From Chalara sp. BL73 (Eukaryota; Ascomycota; Leotiomycetes; Helotiales), in the NCBI GenBank assembly GCA_918026815.1, contig CAKJVC010000103.1, positions 48,825 to 112,824 of the forward strand: 64,000 bases of DNA, given 5' to 3'. Each line of letters begins with the position of its first letter. Position 1 is the first letter of the stretch. Both the position numbers and the translations under genes were made by a program. This document shows, piece after piece, positions 23,800 through 35,320 of the stretch. The notes beneath the pieces are model-generated. The model was not told where the DNA came from, did no database searches, and saw only the letters and a list, made by a program, of their open reading frames with translations.

Positions 23800-26700
23800 T
23801 TTCTCCTATTCTCAACCATATTGCCGTGGGATGGATATTGTACGGCGTTTTAGGAGTTGCATATCGTGGGCGCTCATATCGACCTGTACATTATAACGAC
23901 AATATATGAACGAACCGTGGGTAACGGGAGATACACATTTTTTCATGCCTCCGAGAGTAGAGTGGAAGAGACAAATTATATTGTGGATACATGTATTATA
24001 GACTTTGATCATGTCACCAGCGTTATATCCCCTTAAAGCGATGTCTGAGGGGATGGTGTGAAGACTTTCCCTAACTCATCTTTCTTTTTTGTTCCCTTTT
24101 AGGGGGGGTTCCATCCTTTCGTTCAACGTAACCATTTCTTCCTAGGCGGTCATAATCTTTAATTCACTAAGGTCATCCGTCCAAAGAAGATGCTTTGGAT
24201 AGTTGATAGATCACTACAGCATATGCTATATAGGAAACTTAGTTTCTACATACTTTTAGACGCTTTATCCGTCACTTCCGGGCAAGACGTCTCATCGATT
24301 TCGTGCAAAGTTGCAGCGGTCAAGTGACAATCGGCTGTCAAAAGTGGTGGAGGCAGTTATAAGTCTTCATGCTTTATATCCCTTCTCACACGCCATGGCC
24401 ATAGGAGCCCACAATAAGCCTTCACCCCTAAAAAAAGGAGTAAACTTCCGAAGGAAGACTTAACTATAGATAAGGAAGGAGTCTATTACACACAGCTCCC
24501 AAGACGTAGCTTCTTTTTCAATAAGGTTGATTCTTCAAAGCATTCTCAAACTCCTTGTCAACGTCAAGATTCCAGTTCTTTCCGACAGTGCGCGTCATCT
24601 TTATCCAGTTACTTCCATCATGGGACCTGCGCCTTGGCAACTAAGTATAAGGAAATAGACATGCTGCAACTCGCCAGAGCAGACTTCGAAATTTCATACC
24701 CTCGTACCGTGGGCTGAATACACAACTGGTGATCGCCAGGAGATGCTTACCATTCTATGGAACGATTAGAGATTGGTGAGACACAACGTGTTTAAATGAC
24801 AAGGCTGTATACAGGGATCCTGATTTCGGTTTCTCTAAAATCTACCCTAGGCCTGTAACATAATAAGATAGTTCCAGAAACCTCAACACAGCTTATAGGA
24901 AGATGGTATAAATCTCCTCGTACCCGCCATCACTAACTTAGACCCCAGAGAGAGCCGTCGCCGCTTTTGGAAGGCTGTACAAACAGATTAACTGACGCCA
25001 TCGCCATCGCCTTCGTCCCTAGTCTTGTCCTTGTACTTTGCACAGGCTTTCTTCTTGGAAGACTCTTTAACTACCTCGTAGTATCCTCCCTTCTCGATTG
25101 CCTTTGCTTGAAGTTGGTTTCGGAGTCTTGTATCGAGTCGTCGCTTTCGTCCGCCATCAACAACATTGGCTACACTGCGTTTTACCTTGATTCCCGTCCT
25201 TGCCCTAAATCGAACACCTCAGCTCATGTGTGGAGACACGCTTGAGCTACCTACAGGATATCCTCTTTCCGATCACAGGCAACACATGTCTTGTTCTTCA
25301 TGTGCCTGGTATCTATAAGCCAATATTCCCAAGCATATACAGTTAGACTGATACGAGGTTCAAAATTCTTGGACGGTATGGTTACATACGATAGCTTGTG
25401 CTCCTTGCAGTAGTACTGGTGGGTATGGCAGTGAGTTCCAGGAATATTTGTGAGTCGGCAGTCTGTTTGATCTTAGTATCATTCCCCGAAATGGAGATTT
25501 AAAGCAGAGGTCGAGAGCACCCACTTCCCGGATAGCCATCAACCAAGCCGGTCTTGCCTGGGCATTTATGGTTGTCTCTTCCCATTACTTTGGGCATCCT
25601 GAGCGGCCATGAAAAGATTTGTGGTGGTGTTTTGTGAGTGGAAAGGCGCAAAAGAGGTGCATCGACTTTAGATTCTAAGGAGGCGGGATGAACTAGGCGC
25701 CAGGGGATAATATCCTAGGCTCTCAGCCTTCAGATTATCTGAAAAGGATCCGGTGAATCCTACAATCATGCCCTTTTATCCTGCTGATGCCTCCGGCAGC
25801 AATAAGGCTGATGGCTCATCGCCTCACCAACTAACGCATTCATCCTCGATGAAATCGCAGTTAAAAGATATCAGTAGGCGTACACAATAATCTCTTTTTT
25901 TTTGCTGAGCATTTTCAATCTCAAGACCATTTTGGTAAGTCGGAGGGGTAGTGTTCCGCAGGTTCAAGCCCTAGACAAGGCAGAGAACTGGCCATGTTTA
26001 CAAAATCCGTAGCACCTGTGTCTTCAGATATATATATATATATTATATTCAAGTTTTTAATGTTAGTTGCTATTGCAATTATTCACAGCGATTTATGGTA
26101 CTAGTTTAATTTTTTTTTATACAGTATCGTCGCTGTTCATATATTTACATCACAACTTCTTGACCACAATAAACAAACTTAGCCCCTGAATTGTGGCCTC
26201 CGGTAGAGACAATAAGCGAGTCCCTTCCATTTTTGACACACTGAAGGGATGGCGGTTTGTCGAGGCGGTTGTAATATAAGTTTCTTTAGTCTCAAATATT
26301 TAGGGATGATTTACCATAAATGAATTTGTACCATATTCTAATTCTTACATCTACAAGGTTTGTTGAAGTTCCTCATCATCAACCCTAGAAACCTGCTCAC
26401 AAGGGTAGGTTTCTCAAGACAAACGAGAAACTTGCAAGAATTTGTCAAAGATCATCGATTGCCGAAGCCTCCAATCAAGGAATAATTCCAGTTCTTCAGA
26501 TCTGATTAAGAACGACGAGTTTGGGGCATATGCGGGGTGCATGAACCTATTTGCGGCTATTTTGGATGTTAGCCAAGAAAGCTTGATCCATCTTCCCAAT
26601 CCTATTCCCATACAGGCTAAATATTTTTGAAGGATATTCTGAATTGTGCCTGGCACATTTCCCAGTTCTCTGTGGAGTTTGATTGAGGTAAATGACTCTG

Positions 26701-26827
26701 TGATTGCCGGATGATCGCTGACATATGGATGGCCTTAACGAAGATGTTACAAATAAGACTCGAGATGTCCATATTTTCTTTCTTGAAACATTTCTGAGAG
26801 ACTGGGAAGAAGAACCTTTATTTCAAG
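23800..26827. other. 3-kb gene-poor stretch
   Basis: No frame in these 3 kb shows a domain, signal peptide or consistent splice structure. Small chance frames occur on both strands. An AT dinucleotide run lies at 26028-26048. The promoter of the CE1 esterase should lie at the right end. Confidence 0.4.
26028..26048. repeat. AT microsatellite
   Basis: A run of alternating A and T of about 20 bases, with one break, in gene-poor DNA. No function is implied. Confidence 0.8.
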
Positions 26828-27853
26828 ATGTATTTCTCAGAGACATTCCTGACTTTGATGGCGGCCAGCGCTACTTCAGCAGCCTCTCTCACGCAGGTCT
26901 CGAATTATGGTGGAAATGCTAAATCTAAAGCACAAATGCATGCACTTTCTATTTCCATCGATCTTCAAGGATCTTCAAAGACGGCGTCTCTAACCACTCT
27001 TGACGTAGGTGGGCCTACGTGCCCGACAAAGTAATGACCAAATCACCGCTCGTGGTTGTCATCCACTCCTGCCAATCCTCGGCACAGTCCTACTTTTCCA
27101 ATTCCAAAATTCCTTGGAAGCAAGGGTCTGATGCTAAAGGATATATCACCATATGGCCGAGCAGCCCTAATAGTGGTACCTGCTGGGATGTCTCGAGCAA
27201 GTCCTCGCTCAGCCATAATGGAGGCGGCGACTCAAATGCCATTGCGAATATGATTACCTATGCTATCACGAAGTATAGTGCTGATGCGAGCCGGGTGTAT
27301 GTCACTGGTGGCTCGAGTGGAGGTGCGTATCTTGACCTATGATGTCTATTCCTTCAGTTCAAAGAGAAAAATCTGAATCTGAACGCCGCGCCTAGCCATG
27401 ATGTCCAACGTCCTCGCAGCAACATATCCGGAACTCATCCAAGCTGTAAGCCTCTACTCCGGCGCCCCAGCCGGCTGTTTCGTGTCCTCGTCCGGCGGCG
27501 TCGACCAATGGAACAACACCTGCTCAGGCGGTCAAAGCATCGCCACACAAGAGAAGTGGGCAGCTGTTGCAAAAGACATGTATCCAGGATACAATGGCGC
27601 ACGACCAAAAATGCAGATCTGGCATGGGTCTGTTGATAGTACGCTTGCGCCGCAGAACTATCAAGAGACGATCAAGCAGTGGACCGGCGTCTTTGGTGTC
27701 AGCACGACGGCTACGGATACGAAGGCTAATACTCCCGAGGCGAATTATGCGACGAGCAACTTTGGTCCGAACGTTCAGGGTATTTATGCGACTGGAGTGG
27801 GACACTCGGTGCCCAGCCATCTGAAGCAGTCGGAGGAGTGGTTTGGATTGTAG
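26828..27853 (+). CDS. axeA: Secreted CE1-family acetylxylan esterase
   Basis: Three exons, 26828-26937, 27009-27322 and 27396-27853, give 293 residues. MYFSETFLTLMAAS and the following Ala/Ser stretch form a signal peptide. The mature enzyme follows the carbohydrate-esterase family 1 (PHB-depolymerase-like) pattern: LTQVSNYGGN, PDKV then VVVIHSC (oxyanion strand), WPSSPNSGTCWDVSSK, GGSSGAMM with the nucleophile Ser in GGSSG, WHGSVDSTL with the acidic residue, and GVGHSVP with the catalytic His. It would remove acetyl groups from xylan outside the cell; feruloyl esterase is a close alternative in this family. There is no carbohydrate-binding module after the domain. Intron 1 (26938-27008) starts with GC rather than GT if the conserved Met-Trp-Ala-Tyr-Val-Pro-Asp frame is restored, so a local sequence error is the alternative. 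It is convergent with the FSH hydrolase. Confidence 0.83.
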
Positions 27854-28119
27854 ACGTAGAGATAGAAGCGTGTCAGAAGCTGCAGTCGGTCATGTAAGGA
27901 GACTGATATTTACAGGCTTTAAATAGGCAAGAATGTCTGAGCGGATTCAAGCATATTGTAACCGATATCTGTTTTGAACCAAACCAAATCCTGCGTTGCC
28001 GATTGAAACAAAGCCTCTGGACCTGCAGGATGATTTATCTAGATTCTATATCTATGTCTATCTTTCACGAAACTATCTTCAGAAATTCTAAGAGAACCAA
28101 AACTTCCCATCCTTCGAAT

Positions 28120-28830
28120 CTAAGACTCACTTTTCTGTGTCTCCCTCCACATTCTCAAGATCTCGTCCTTGATATTCTCCGTATCCTCTTCCACAGTCGG
28201 CAGCCGATGGCCAACCGGGAACTCCAAGAGAACCGCGCTATCCCTTTCGCAATGGTCATTCAACAACCTTCGACTCTCCTCCCTCCACGGATCCTCCAGC
28301 CCTACCACATGCAACGTCAAACAACTCAACCGCACCTTCCTCTCTTCCTCCCCCAACCCGTACCCCAACACGGGACTCGTCCCATTCAAAAAGACGCCAA
28401 AACCTAACCCCTTTCCTCCCTCCCCGCCATCCTTTCCCCGTAACTGCTGCTCCAACAAAAGGCCCGAAGCAACCCTCGCACCCTGCGAGAAGCCCAAAAC
28501 ACCCACGAAACCCCGCCCGTCTTTCCTCCGCTGCTCCGCCTCCGAGGCAAGCAGCAGATCTCGTACCTTGGCTGACAGATCCGCCTCCCCGTCGCGGCTG
28601 ATCCACCGAAAGAACGGGTCGCAGCCCTCGAAGACCGGGAGGACGCCTGGCCCGGCGCCGGTCTCGTAGGGCCCATCCGGGAAGACGAAGGTAAAGTGCT
28701 CGGCCAGGGCGCGCTGGATGCGGATCATCTGCACGTTGAAGATGGTGGAGTTTGTACCGCCGCCGTGGAGGCAGAGGATGGCGGGCTTGTTCTGGCCCGG
28801 CACGCCGCTTGTTGTTTGATGTGGTGGCAT
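28120..28830 (-). CDS. FSH-family serine hydrolase (DUF341)
   Basis: A single exon of 236 residues. It fits the family of serine hydrolases typified by yeast Fsh1 and the fungal thioesterase LovG: first strand AILCLHGGGTNSTIF with the oxyanion HGGG, FVFPDGPYE, a Phe/Trp-rich lid (FFRWISRDGE), nucleophile motif GFSQGA at about residue 123, an Asp in the VGLEDPW segment, and His in FPVGHRLPT near the end. Thus a Ser-Asp-His triad is visible. Substrate is unknown; family members act on short-chain esters or release polyketides from synthases, but no polyketide synthase is in this window. Base composition is distinctly GC-richer than the surroundings, and long open frames on the other strand here are composition shadows. 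Confidence 0.85.
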   Translation of the reverse strand: MPPHQTTSGVPGQNKPAILCLHGGGTNSTIFNVQMIRIQRALAEHFTFVFPDGPYETGAGPGVLPVFEGCDPFFRWISRDGEADLSAKVRDLLLASEAEQRRKDGRGFVGVLGFSQGARVASGLLLEQQLRGKDGGEGGKGLGFGVFLNGTSPVLGYGLGEEERKVRLSCLTLHVVGLEDPWREESRRLLNDHCERDSAVLLEFPVGHRLPTVEEDTENIKDEILRMWRETQKSES

Positions 28831-30342
28831 GATGCTTTCTAGATTTCTTGCGGCTGGGCAAGGAAGCCGAGGACTGTTGAGGGCTCTGGAGGTAGAGATT
28901 TATGATCACATTGTGGCCTCTCTCGGTGTCAGCTTGATCATGTTGCAGCCGGATGTCGTCGTCGTTCTATATTTAGAATATATCACGTGACAACTAATAA
29001 GAGCTTGATTTTATGTTATGGTTGTCTCTGTTGTTGGCGGGTTTTGCTGGAGAAGTGTTTGCATGGCCATTTGTTTGCACGAGATACATAGTACAGGCAG
29101 AACGTATCCACCAAAACTCCATCAGATATAACCGCTTGTGGCCGAGCCTGGCTTCTTTTTAGTTTTGCATTATCTGCTCTGTTTCAGTTCACATGATCTA
29201 ATCGAGAGCCAATTTCTTCCGCAGGGCTACTATTATGAATCTGCAGTTGCATACGTTATATTGGACAATGTTCAGGTGCTAAATCACAATTAAAGTTTGG
29301 AAGGGAACCACCCCACTGCTGTGTTTACTTCCATGCTGCCAAAACCATAGAGTGATCCGAGCTCTGGTTTAAGCTTTATTAGGCTTAGCGCGGCTCGGCA
29401 CTTTAAAAAGAAGCGACGGGCCAAGGCGAAGGAAGAGTGGAGAAGTGGAGTGGCTGGTGCACTCATCACACTTTTCACATTTTGACAGCACCTGAAGATG
29501 CAACTCCAAAAGCACTGCTTCCTCCAAGAGAACGAAATTTAATGGGTACTAGGTTTGGGTCTTTTCTTGGTCCTAGTTTGATCTCCTTTTCTCGGATTCG
29601 AAACCCGCATGCGAGATGTGTCTTGCTGGCCACTCGCGTGCAATATGAATTGTTTGCCAATCACTGATGCTCCAGTCCAGCCACCACCTACCCAGGGGCT
29701 AGTGCCCGTCCAAGATAGCTTAACACGCTTCAGTATCAACTTAATATGGGCTGGGCTCTGAAGCAGCTACACTGGCAGACAATCAAAAGTAAGCGTTGTG
29801 GAGAGTCGCATTCCCACGATTCATCCATGTTTAGCGTCTACACCATTTTTCACCCCATCACACCACGTGCAATGTCGTTATCAACTAGAAAAAATGAAGC
29901 GACCACAAAACCCCATGTGCAAGGCTTTACCAAATCGCGGGGTCTCTGTTCCTGTAGATGCAATTTGTTATTTTTTCTGTCTTTTCTTGGTAACTAAAAC
30001 GCCTTGTCCCCTTCTTCACCACGCTCCCATTGGTAGTGACACAGCTCAACCTGGCACATGAGGTAATAGCCTCCCCCCATTCTGCATTCGCCATCCCGCC
30101 TTATCATTGCGCTGTTTGGCAATCTAGAACTACAATTAGCGGCGAGAACCACACATAATTAATTCCTAGACGACCTGCCTACCAACTGTGCTAGTGGTCA
30201 ACTCCATACTTTCAGTACCTTTGGTATATCAGCACCATCTGGACCGTATTTGAGTGCCTGCATAACTTAGGACTTGTATTCTGGACTTCGATAAAAAACC
30301 ATTCGATATACGCTTCGTAGTCCCACGTTGCAGCCACATAAG
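28831..30342. other. Divergent intergenic region, FSH hydrolase / amino-acid permease
   Basis: About 1.5 kb between two divergent starts. No supported gene. Short frames at 29290-29740 overlap on both strands and look like chance. Confidence 0.45.
28983..28990. promoter_or_regulatory. Palindromic TCACGTGA site upstream of FSH hydrolase
   Basis: The exact TCACGTGA palindrome lies about 150 bp upstream of the FSH start codon. It is the same 8-mer as the one upstream of eS30 and a typical core for Cbf1/Pho4-class factors. Regulatory use is inferred from position only. Confidence 0.35.
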
Positions 30343-32183
30343 ATGGCGGCAAGGAACGAATATGATAAGAAAGATTTCAACCCCAATGAAGTCCAATCAC
30401 TCGATGGATCCCCAGGCCATGAGGCCCATGATGTCTATACAGCACCGCTTCATCGTAAACTCAAGTCGCGGCATCTGCAGATGATTGCCATAGGAGGCAT
30501 TATTGGCCCTGGCCTCCTTGTAGGGTCTGGCAATGCATTACATCTTGCAGGTCCTGCTGGAATTCTCATCAGTTTTATCTTAGTCGGAATCATTGTATTT
30601 TTTGTCATGTGAGTATAACCAACGCTTCCTCATTTTCCTACCGATAGATATTCTGGTGGCAAATCTGACTGATGTGTCCCTGAACATAGGCAGTCATTGG
30701 GAGAATTGGCAACTCTGATACCCGTCACTGGATCATTCATCGAATATGCAGAGAGATTCGTGGATGACTCGTTAAGTTTTGCCTTGGGATGGGCATACTG
30801 GTATTTATGGGTAACTGTAAGTTTATTCCTCATACATCTCCCAGTCAGCGCCTAACACGTGAAACCAGGTTCTCGCAAACGAATATAACGCCGTCTCACT
30901 GGTCATCATGTATTGGACAGATACCGTACCCCAGTGGGCGTGGATTCTAATCTTCTGGTTCTTATTCCTCGGATTATCGATGCTCGGCGTCCTCGCTTAT
31001 GGAGAGGTCGAATTCTGGTTATCTTTGGTGAAAGTCATCAGCATAGTCGTCTTCTTCATTCTCGCTGTCATCATCTCCGCCGGCGGAATCGGGCCCCAAA
31101 AGATCGGCTTCAAGTACTGGAAGAACCCAGGCGCGTTTGCTGACAGCATCAACGGCGTGGCCAAGACGTTCGTCATCGCAGGAACCCTTTATGCCGGTAC
31201 TGAGATGGTAGGCATTACGGCAGGCGAATCCGCGAATCCGCGCAAAGCTGTCCCACGTGCCATTCGACAGGTTTTCTGGCGCATCTTAATCTTCTACGTG
31301 GGCATGATGTTCTTCATTGGCATCTTGATTGCATACGATGATCCGAACCTTCTTGCAGCGGGATCACGAACTGCGAGATCACCCTTGACGATTGCTTTGT
31401 CTAATGCTGGTATTGCTCCCGCTGCACACTTGATCAATGGATTGATCGTCATTTCCGTTATTTCGGCTGGCAACTCGAGTTTGTATGTCGCTTCAAGAAC
31501 GATACTGTTCATGTCAAGGAACAGGAAGGCGCCGAAAATCCTAGGCAGGACTGACAAGCGAGGCGTTCCATGGGTGGCGCTGCTGTTCAGCAATATCTTT
31601 GGATGCATCGCCTTCATTTCGCAGGCCAGTGGAGGAGGAACAGTCTATAATGCATTGATCACATTATCAGGAGGTACATATGCCTGCCCTAGTTCCTTTT
31701 TAATAATGAGAAACTGACACATGGACAGTGGCCACATTCATAGTCTGGGGCGTGATTGAGTTCGTTCACATCCGCTTCCGCAACGCTTTAAAAGCTCAAG
31801 GACAAGTCGTCGAAGACCTGCCTTTCCGAGCTAAATGGTATCCATACGGAACATACGCCTCTCTAGCGGCGAACGTGTTCCTGGTCTTCTTCCAAGGTTG
31901 GACACGGTAACCCTAGCTTAGAATCCGAGTAAGCTAACATGATCTAGGATATACCGCGTTCCTCAGACCCTTTGATTCCACTGCATTCGTCACGAACTAC
32001 ATCCTGCTACCAGTCTTTGTGATCCTATGGGTAGGCTACAAGTTCTGGCGTAAGACGAAGTGGGTCAAGGTTGAAGAGATGGATATCTGGTCCGGCAGAA
32101 GGGAGATAGCTCCTGAGGACGAGGAGGCCGCGGTGAAGAAGCGGACGTTGTTTCACAAGATCCGGAATGTGGTAGTTGGTTAG
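30343..32183 (+). CDS. Amino-acid permease (fungal YAT/APC type)
   Basis: Five exons, 30343-30608, 30690-30816, 30869-31673, 31729-31896 and 31948-32183, join in phase and give 533 residues with about 12 membrane segments. The hallmark of fungal amino-acid permeases is visible in exon 1: LKSRHLQMIAIGGIIGPGLLVGSG, the unwound helix-1 substrate site. Exon 2 gives LGELATLIPVTGSFIEYAERF and WAYWYLWV. Exon 3 gives GTEMVGITAGES and NPRKAVPRAIRQVFWRI, both family signatures. The predicted role is proton-coupled amino-acid uptake at the plasma membrane; the substrate cannot be read from sequence. The ATG at 30343 was chosen because the codon opening the longer frame (30328) is TTG. It is convergent with an MFS sugar transporter 450 bp downstream. 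Confidence 0.9.
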
Positions 32184-32633
32184 ATTTGGAGTAACGATGA
32201 ATAGCAGCGAAAGGTGGGCTGATCTTCTGGAGATACTCGCTACCTCTTAAATGAAGCTGGTCATATTCGTGACTCCACGATGGTCTAGAGTAATTCTACT
32301 ATTGATCTTTACATTCTAATAGACTTCCAGATATGTCTTTTATCTATCAAAATGCCTACCTAATTCATAATAGGCCTATCTGTACAGAATCTGACCGAAT
32401 AGTATTGATGCCATGGTCCCATATTTTTGATATAGATTGATCTATCTTGCGAGGTATTCGTGTAACACAAATACTACAGCTCCCAAATTGTGAACGGAGG
32501 TCGAGTCACGCAAGGGCGGCATTGTGGTGGTGATCGAGCTTGACATCATCATTGATTAGTGAGATACTTCATCGCTCGCTCTAAATTTATGGCGATGTCT
32601 GTCTGTAGTTAGATGTTTTCTCCACTCTAACGC
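32184..32633. other. Short convergent spacer
   Basis: 450 bases between the stop codons of the permease and the MFS transporter. No gene is supported, and both terminators must lie here. Confidence 0.5.
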
Positions 32634-34766
32634 TTACTTAGGATCCTTATTCTCGACAGCCACCAAGCTGTCAACGCTACTAAACTGATCAACATCCGCA
32701 GATGCGAACCCCCTCGCGGGAACCTTGTTCTCAAACAAAACATCCAGCTCTCCGTAGGTGCGACCCTTTGGTTCAGGCAGCCTGAAATACGCCCAAACCC
32801 AACACGAAAAGCAAGTCCCCGACCAAAAAAATGCTGCCTTCGCGCCCCATCCCGCGGCTGCAGGGTTAATCATCATCGGAATGATAGTATTGCTGACTAT
32901 GCTAGCCATATTGTAGAAGTTGCGGGCTAAGACAATGGACTTAGCTTTTAGGCGGGTGGAAGGTAGTTCGGCGACGAGGGAGAAGCAGATAGGTCCGACG
33001 GTGAGGTCGTAGATGAATGTGTAGACGACGAGGACGCCGCCTATTGCCCAACCCATGGTTCCGTTTTTTACTAGGGGAGGGATGCCAAGCGAGCCGACGA
33101 CCAGAAGGAGCGTGCTAAGGGCAAAGAGGCCGTAGCAGTAGAGCGTTCGGCGACCGACCCAGGACATAATGAACCAAGAGAGGACCGTGCCAATCGCTCC
33201 GAGAGAATACTGTACCAATGCCTGCATGAAACAACAAGTGTTAGCTCTTTTCAGATAAATAGATGCAAGTACTGTGAGAATGGAGTTTCCGAACCATCAT
33301 CGGCCTGTGGTTTTCTACAATTGAGCAAGGATTCAATTGAAGTGGACCACGTCAATAGTCATCTCAGGCAATGGTTTGGCATAAAAAATCTTATAGATAC
33401 TTGCCATGTTAAAGGCTCCCTGTGGAGATAAGCAAGCTTGCGTGAAGAAGTAGACGGAAAAGCCGATCAATCCCGAGCCGCAGAAGATTTGGGCTACCCA
33501 AACAATAGAAACAATTTCAGTACGACGAATATCAACCCCTTTGAAACATTGGAGATACGATGTTTTGACTATGTTCTGCTTCTCAAGTTCATTTGTATGA
33601 ACCATCATGGCGATAGTGGCATCAACATCGAAGCCCGCGGCTTCTGCGTGTTTCTGGGAGGTGAGCCGGCGCATAGACCTGCGCGCTTCAGCGATATTGC
33701 CTTTACGGATATGCCACCAAGGAGATTCCGGGGCAAAGAGAACGCCAACGATGATGGGAATTGGCCACATCCATTGGAGGGCAAAAGGAATCCTATGGTC
33801 GTTCAGCAAACGTGATTATATGGACAAAAATTGTTTTTACCTATAAGCCCACTCATTATCTCCTTTCAAGAACGATCTCAAGACACCTGTAGCGATAAAT
33901 TGTCCCATCACCCAGCAAAGGTTGATATACGTTGTTAGGTATGCACGAAGGCCCACAGGACAAACCTCAGACGCATACGCAGCGGGCATAGTTTGGAACA
34001 CGCCCCAGGGAATACCTTGCATGATGTCCCCAGCTAAGAGTGTAGCCAGATTTTGTGCAAAGAAAGGGATGAATATAAACCCAATCATGCATATGAGGGA
34101 AAGTATCATAGTCTTCCGATATCCGATCTTGTCAACGACAATGCCGGCACCGTAAAGGCCTATAATCTCCCCAATATATGCTCCGTTTGTCAGTGCAGAC
34201 TATCGATTTGGTTAATAAAGAGATGTGGATGCCTGCCGAATTACTTTTACTTACTTGCCATTTCGATGGAATTTGGTAGCCATGCTCTTCTCCATAGTAC
34301 GTTCCATATTTTATCTTGAACGGTGGGAAGGCAAAGAAGGAGAACACCAGAGCTACATCGTAACCCTCCATCACAATCGCTGTAGAATATATGAGCGAGA
34401 ACCTAAGTTGAGAGCGAGCAGTTAGCAACATCTCTCCAATATCTGAGGTAGTTGCATACGACTCATAAATCTCTAAAATTGCAGGCCACAGAAAATTGCC
34501 GGAGCAGGATGCACCCGATATATTAGATAGAAAATTACTTACAAAATTGCTTTCTTATAAAGTGGGAATGCTTGCTTCAGTGTCATGCTCTTCTCGACAA
34601 GAGTGGCTTGCCTTGCGTGATTTGCAGTAGCTTGGTCCGTGACGATGTCCATAACTGATTGAGGCGACGATCCTTTGCGCTTCTGTAAATCTTCCCATGC
34701 ATTCGCGTTCCCATAGTGGGCGGTGGTGATATGCCCCCCGCTGGCGAAACGCTCATTGCCAGCCAT
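32634..34766 (-). CDS. MFS sugar transporter, alpha-glucoside/maltose permease type
   Basis: Six exons, 34543-34766, 34255-34402, 33841-34199, 33401-33792, a 20-nt microexon 33295-33314, and 32634-33221, join in phase and give 576 residues. Motifs of the sugar porter family include the first helix with MEGYDVALVFSFFAFP (close to yeast Mal31/Agt1-type permeases), GLYGAGIVVDKIGYRK (the loop-2 motif), the PESPWW motif before the central loop, SWVGRRTLYCYG, and PEPKGRTYGELDVLFE at the end. It has about 12 membrane helices and a long cytosolic N-terminus. The expected role is proton symport of maltose or other alpha-glucosides; substrate is inferred from similarity only. Without the microexon the two halves do not join in frame. 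No adjacent alpha-glucosidase gene is present. Confidence 0.87.
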
Positions 34767-35320
34767 TTCGGATGCTCTTGACTTAAGGAACCGCTAACCT
34801 AGTGAAATCGATGGGGCATCAATAGTAGAGGTTATAAAATACTTAAGTCAAGTTCACCAGCAGTGCAATAGAAAATTGGGATTGCAATGTTCAACAGAGA
34901 GATGTCATAGTTGCTTGCTCAACAATCTCCTGTGGCCTAAACCATTTTTGCGGTTGTTGTCGGAGAAGTTTGAGTGTTCCGGCCGCTCTCTCGTTGGCGA
35001 AATCATACGTAATGAAAAGTCAACTTGATAGACATCAATTGGTCAATGGCAATAGCTCGTCCTAGGACATTGGCGTCCTCAAACGAGGTTAGTGGCGGAA
35101 ACAAACGCAAAAATCTGGGCATTCTCGTGACTGACAACCTCAAATATTGTATTTCCACAACATCAGAGTTACAGTATGATTTTAGCTATACTTTCCACTG
35201 TATATCGTACTGACCTGTCATGGCCATCTTATAATCATCGTTACACATATGTCGTTTCTCTCTGTATACAGTCAAAACAAGCGCCTCTAAGCTCCATAGA
35301 TTGATTCATGATTAGCGAGA
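34767..35320. other. MFS promoter and SMC5 3' flank
   Basis: About 550 bases holding the MFS transporter promoter and the 3' untranslated region of SMC5. No supported gene. Confidence 0.45.

Noticed and set aside
25950..25985. Possible tRNA B-box (GGTTCAAGCCC)
   Set aside because: No matching T-stem, A-box or acceptor stem could be formed around it.
28256..28909. Long minus-strand frame of 217 codons overlapping the FSH hydrolase
   Set aside because: It is Arg/Gly-rich, a shadow of a GC-rich gene, while the overlapping frame has a full hydrolase motif set.
29590..29625. Possible tRNA T-loop (GGATTCGAAACCC)
   Set aside because: The flanking five-base stems do not pair on either strand, and no anticodon arm lies upstream.
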